Shown here piece after piece: positions 61,003 through 64,000 of a stretch of 64,000 bases of DNA. Made by a program: the position numbers and the translations under genes. Below the pieces are notes generated by a model, which made no database searches, had not been told where the DNA came from, and was given only the letters and a program-made list of their open reading frames with translations. Numbering within the stretch: the first letter of the stretch is position 1; every line of letters starts with the position of its first letter. The stretch comes from Hymenobacter setariae (lineage in GTDB: Bacteria > Bacteroidota > Bacteroidia > Cytophagales > Hymenobacteraceae): NCBI RefSeq assembly GCF_007713685.1, contig NZ_VMRJ01000002.1:62001-126000 (forward strand). Reading direction: 5' to 3'.

Positions 61003-61458
61003 ATGAAGCAGGTTAAAATTCAGATTCCGTCGCTTGTGGAAAACATCCGCGTCGTGGAGAGCTTCATTGACAACTCCAAAGACACGTTCCACATTGAGGA
61101 CGACATCTACGGCAATATTATGGTAGCTGTCACGGAGGCCGTCAACAACGCCATCCGCCACGGCAACAAGTTCGACAAGGACAAAAATGTGTACTTGTCG
61201 CTGTACGTGAGCGCCAACCAATTGAAGTTTGAGATTGAGGACGAGGGCACAGGCTTCGATTTTAATAACCTCGACGACCCAACGGCCCCCGAGAACCTAG
61301 AGAACCCCGGTGGCCGCGGCATCTTCCTCATTCGCCACTTGGCCGATGAGGTAGAGTTCAGCAACGATGGCCGCCGCGTCGAGCTCACCTTCGCTCTCAC
61401 GCCCGGCTCCGAGTCGCCCGAAGCCAGCACCACCTCATCCGAAGCTGCGGCCGCATGA
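61003..61458 (+). CDS. RsbW/SpoIIAB-like serine-protein kinase
   Basis: A 151-residue GHKL ATPase of the anti-sigma factor kinase type (HATPase_c_2). The start ATG 61003 (MKQVKIQIPSLVENIRVVES) is chosen; a longer frame would add 23 residues without support. N-box: MVAVTEAVNNAIRHGN; G1 box: DEGTGFDFNN; G2 box: GGRGIFLIRHLADEV. These proteins bind and inhibit sigma factors or anti-anti-sigma partners; no such partner lies next to it. Its stop overlaps the ybeY ATG (ATGA), so the two are translationally coupled. The low-complexity C-terminal tail SSEAAAA is unusual. Confidence 0.93.
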   Translation: MKQVKIQIPSLVENIRVVESFIDNSKDTFHIEDDIYGNIMVAVTEAVNNAIRHGNKFDKDKNVYLSLYVSANQLKFEIEDEGTGFDFNNLDDPTAPENLENPGGRGIFLIRHLADEVEFSNDGRRVELTFALTPGSESPEASTTSSEAAAA

Positions 61459-61922
61459 GCAACGCCCTCGCTACCGGTGTCCGCTACTTTGAGGCGCCCG
61501 GCATAGAGTTCGTGGTAGAAGACGTGCCAGAATTTGGCTTGCACGACGCCGAGGACCTCGTAGCGTGGATTGAGCGCATTGCGGCGGTGCACGAGTACCG
61601 CATTGCACAGCTGACGTTTATTTTTTGCTCCGACGACTACCTACACAAGCTGAACGTAGAGTATCTCAACCACGACACGCTCACCGACATTATCACCTTC
61701 GATAATGCCGATGATGCCGACGTGCTCGAAGGTGACATCTTCATCAGTGTAGAGCGGGTAGCCGACAATGCTCGGGACTTAGACATCAGTTTCCGCGACG
61801 AGCTGCACCGCGTCATGATTCATGGCGTGCTGCACCTCCTAGGTTACCACGACAAGGACTTGTTGAGCCAAACGGCTATGCGCCGCAAGGAAGACTACTG
61901 CTTGTCACTGCGCGGATTCTAG
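61455..61922 (+). CDS. ybeY: Endoribonuclease YbeY (16S rRNA maturation)
   Basis: A 155-residue zinc-dependent single-strand endoribonuclease involved in 16S rRNA 3' maturation and ribosome quality control. The metal site is MIHGVLHLLGYHDKD: the first two histidines fit HGxLHLxGYDH, but the third ligand position has the order HD instead of DH, a variant common in Bacteroidota as far as I recall. The N-terminal part contains LTFIFCSDDYLHKLNVEYLNHDTLTDIITF, split over residues 53-82. The ATG overlaps the stop of the RsbW-like gene. The TAG stop is followed directly by GTG, again part of a CTAGGT context. Confidence 0.95.
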   Translation: MSNALATGVRYFEAPGIEFVVEDVPEFGLHDAEDLVAWIERIAAVHEYRIAQLTFIFCSDDYLHKLNVEYLNHDTLTDIITFDNADDADVLEGDIFISVERVADNARDLDISFRDELHRVMIHGVLHLLGYHDKDLLSQTAMRRKEDYCLSLRGF

Positions 61923-61958
61923 GTGCTTTAGCAGGTTAGCTCTGGCTTTTCTGGTCTT

Positions 61959-62681
61959 ATGAGTTCGGCACCTTCGCTCTCCAGCATTCCCGGCGACGTG
62001 CTGGACTACTACTTGGGCCTGGGCTACTACCGGATGAACCAGGACCTGTTTACCTGTCGGTTTTTGCCGGTAGGGCCGCGCATCTACACCGTGCACTGGC
62101 TGCGCCTAGTGGTGGCGCAGGTGCACTATGGCAGCAAGCAGCGCCGGCTGCTGCGGCACAATGCGCAGTTTACGGTAGCGATAAAGCCTTTTCGCCTTAC
62201 GGCGGAATATGAGGCGCTGTATGCTCGCTACCACGCCTATATCGACTTCGACGCGTCGCCCTCGCTGGCCGACTTGCTATTGGCTGGGGCTACGCATTCG
62301 GTATTCGACACCTACATCATTGAGGTGCGCCACGGCGAGCAGCTTATTGCGGCGGGTATTTTCGACCGAGGCACTACTACCATTGCGGGCATCGTCAACT
62401 TCTACGACCCCGACTACCGCAAGCATAGCCTAGGGAAATATTTGATGCTCCTCAAGACGGAGTACGCCCGCGAGCAGCAGCTGGCTTATTACTATCCTGG
62501 CTATTTGGTGCACGGCTACCCTAAGTTCGATTACAAGCTGTTTGCCAGCCCCGAAGCCACCGAGGTGTTTGACTTTCAGAATAGCGAATGGCTACCTTTT
62601 TCTTGGGAATTAGTAGCTCGGCAGTCAGCCATCTTGCTGCCTAGCTGGCTACCGAATAACTGGCTGGGGGAGGCGGAGTAA
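61959..62681 (+). CDS. Arginyl-tRNA-protein transferase-like protein
   Basis: A 240-residue protein of the ATE/Bpt family. Its C-terminal half carries the family core: LIAAGIFDRGTTTIAGIVNF, then YDPDYRKHSLGKYLMLLK and YYYPGYLVHGYPKFDYK. In the N-terminal half the Cys cluster that typifies ATE1 (paired CxxC and CC) is missing; a single Cys is present at about residue 33. The family conjugates amino acids to N-terminal residues to mark proteins for ClpAP-type degradation, and also occurs in Bacteroidota without a known substrate. It lies 36 bases after ybeY in an apparent operon with the RsbW-like gene. Enzyme activity is inferred from homology. Confidence 0.88.
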   Translation: MSSAPSLSSIPGDVLDYYLGLGYYRMNQDLFTCRFLPVGPRIYTVHWLRLVVAQVHYGSKQRRLLRHNAQFTVAIKPFRLTAEYEALYARYHAYIDFDASPSLADLLLAGATHSVFDTYIIEVRHGEQLIAAGIFDRGTTTIAGIVNFYDPDYRKHSLGKYLMLLKTEYAREQQLAYYYPGYLVHGYPKFDYKLFASPEATEVFDFQNSEWLPFSWELVARQSAILLPSWLPNNWLGEAE

Positions 62682-62772
62682 TTTTCAAATGAAATCCGTG
62701 CTTTGGTGACTAGCATCTATCATTGCTGACAGACGCTTTTGCATAATCCTACTGCATCGCATTTCTGCCAAC

Positions 62773-63237
62773 ATGCTCCAGCTCGTCCGCACGACTTCTG
62801 AAAACCCTGACTTTCGCGCGCTCGTGCAGCTGCTCGACCAAGACCTAGCGGCCCGCGATGGGGCTGAGCATAGTTTCTACGCGCAGTACAACACTATTGC
62901 TCAGCTCAACCATGTGGTAGTGGCCTATCTAGGGAGTGAGCCTGTAGGGTGCGGCGCCTTCAAGCCTTACGCTGCCGATGCGGTCGAAGTTAAGCGCATG
63001 TTTGTACAGCCGGCGCACCGTGGGCAGGGTGTGGCGCAAGCCGTGCTAGCCGAGCTAGAAAAGTGGGCCGGCGAGCTAGGCTACACTAGCTGCGTACTCG
63101 AAACCGGCAAGCGGCAGCCCGAAGCCATCGGGCTCTATGAGCGTGTCGGCTATGGGCGCATTCCTAATTATGGGCAGTACGTGGGCATCGAGAACAGCGT
63201 GTGCATGCAAAAGACCATAGGCGAGCGCAGAAAGTAA
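62773..63237 (+). CDS. GNAT-family N-acetyltransferase
   Basis: A 154-residue GCN5-related acetyltransferase. The acetyl-CoA pyrophosphate-binding motif A lies in VKRMFVQPAHRGQGVAQAVL (about 76-95) with the R/Q-x-x-G-x-A/G pattern RGQGVA, followed by ELEKWAGELGYTSCVLETG and the acceptor-side segment PEAIGLYERVGYGRI. No acceptor can be inferred. It lies 91 bases after the ATE-like gene and about 100 before mnmG, in the same direction. The weak TAGTTTG between it and mnmG could belong to the mnmG promoter. Confidence 0.93.
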   Translation: MLQLVRTTSENPDFRALVQLLDQDLAARDGAEHSFYAQYNTIAQLNHVVVAYLGSEPVGCGAFKPYAADAVEVKRMFVQPAHRGQGVAQAVLAELEKWAGELGYTSCVLETGKRQPEAIGLYERVGYGRIPNYGQYVGIENSVCMQKTIGERRK

Positions 63238-63337
63238 AAGGACCGGCGCTAATCGTTTTGTGGCGAACTTTGTAGCTAGTTTTTGTTGTCGTGCTGGTTA
63301 CTAGTTTGAGCACGACCACCATTTAGCGCTATTTCTT

Positions 63338-64000
63338 ATGTTCTCCGATACTGAATATGACCTCATTGTAGTAGGGGCTGGCCACGCGGGCTGCGAGGCG
63401 GCTGCCGCCGCGGCCAACCTAGGCTCGAAGGTGCTGCTCGTTACGATGAACATGAACACCATCGCCCAGATGTCATGCAACCCGGCCATGGGCGGCGTGG
63501 CTAAGGGCCAGATAGTGCGCGAAATAGACGCCCTAGGTGGCCAGTCGGGCCTCATCACCGACCGCACCATGATTCAGTTTCGGATGCTGAACCGCTCGAA
63601 GGGCCCCGCCATGTGGAGCCCACGCGCGCAAAGCGACCGTATGCGCTTTGCCGAAGAGTGGCGCCTCACGCTAGAGCAGATTCCGAACGTGGACTTCTGG
63701 CAGGAAGGTGTGACCGGCTTGCTCATCGAAAACGACGCCTGCGTAGGTGTGCGTACCGCCCTAGGTATCGAGTTTCGCAGCAAAACGGTGGTGCTCACCA
63801 ACGGCACGTTCCTGAACGGCCTCATCCACATCGGCGAGAAAAACTTTGGCGGTGGCCGGGCGGCCGAGAAAAACAGCCACGGCATCACCGAGCAATTGGT
63901 AGAGCTGGGCTTCGAGGCCGGGCGCATGAAAACCGGCACGCCGCCCCGCGTGGATGGCCGCTCGCTCGACTACTCCAAAATGGAAGTGCAGGATGGTGAC
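63338..64000 (+). CDS. mnmG: tRNA uridine-5-carboxymethylaminomethyl synthesis enzyme, partial
   Basis: The first 221 codons of MnmG (GidA), the FAD enzyme that with MnmE modifies U34 of several tRNAs. The FAD-binding motif VVGAGHAGCEAAAAAANLG lies at residues 11-29, followed by MNTIAQMSCNPAMGGVAKGQ with the catalytic Cys, DALGGQSGLITDRTMIQFRM and the segment LNRSKGPAMWSPRAQSDR. The 3' end is cut by the window limit. No frameshift or unusual insertion is seen in the part present. The gene has its own start after about 100 bases of intergenic sequence. Confidence 0.97.
   Translation, partial: MFSDTEYDLIVVGAGHAGCEAAAAAANLGSKVLLVTMNMNTIAQMSCNPAMGGVAKGQIVREIDALGGQSGLITDRTMIQFRMLNRSKGPAMWSPRAQSDRMRFAEEWRLTLEQIPNVDFWQEGVTGLLIENDACVGVRTALGIEFRSKTVVLTNGTFLNGLIHIGEKNFGGGRAAEKNSHGITEQLVELGFEAGRMKTGTPPRVDGRSLDYSKMEVQDGD

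Overview
The window is high-GC chromosomal DNA from a member of the Bacteroidota, most likely Hymenobacter or a close relative (Cytophagales). The reasons are a type IX secretion C-terminal domain on a delta-60 repeat protein, many short lipoprotein signals, beta-barrel families of the PorT and FadL kinds, an M56/BlaI pair, DUF4159/BatA/DUF4175 genes, and promoters of the Bacteroidota form (TTG, about 19 bp, TAnnTTTG). I see no phage, plasmid, rRNA operon, CRISPR array or insertion sequence. The genus is an inference; a 16S or marker-gene search would settle it.

Layout. 1-2.4 kb: the end of a LytS-type kinase, a convergent lipoprotein gene, a LytTR regulator and another lipoprotein. 2.6-10.8 kb: a tandem array of three TldD-like and two TldE-like genes, separated by GC-rich hairpin repeats. 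11-20.4 kb: a DUF4159-MoxR-DUF58-BatA-DUF4175-membrane protein cluster of the Bat type. 20.6-26.7 kb: an ECF sigma factor, a membrane protein ending in a beta-barrel-like domain, a lipoprotein and a secreted T9SS protein. 26.8-33 kb: proS, a Gly/Tyr-rich lipoprotein, a FadL-like porin and a lipoprotein. 33-34.3 kb: twin small proteins and a one-domain ModE-type regulator. 34.6-36.7 kb: YdeI-like, DUF1761 and WYL regulator genes. 36.8-45.3 kb: a TonB-dependent receptor and molybdenum cofactor genes (moeB-rhodanese, moaA, moaD, moaE, moaC), with an SDR/AraC pair inserted. 45.4-50.3 kb: a two-component system, a PAP2 phosphatase, an acyltransferase and initiator tRNA. 50.6-57.2 kb: an MFS exporter, a BlaI/M56 pair with decayed duplicates, and an erythromycin-esterase-like protein. 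57.3-64 kb: a long coiled-coil DUF4175 protein, an RsbW-like kinase, ybeY, an arginyl-transferase-like gene, a GNAT gene and the start of mnmG.

The most interesting biology is a likely molybdenum regulon. A stand-alone ModE-type helix-turn-helix protein is encoded at 33962-34321. Two matches to CGTTAT-N12-ATAACG, the arms and spacing I recall for E. coli ModE operators, lie upstream of the TonB-dependent receptor (36793-36816) and upstream of moaA (41011-41036). This suggests that the receptor imports molybdate, tungstate or a chelate across the outer membrane and that its product feeds the adjacent cofactor pathway.

Other genome-scale signals are a large excess of the palindrome CCTAGG (well over 100 copies by eye, against roughly 20 expected from base composition), nine long imperfect inverted repeats in several sequence families, often placed inside apparent operons, and an array of M56/plug-like gene copies in three states of decay.
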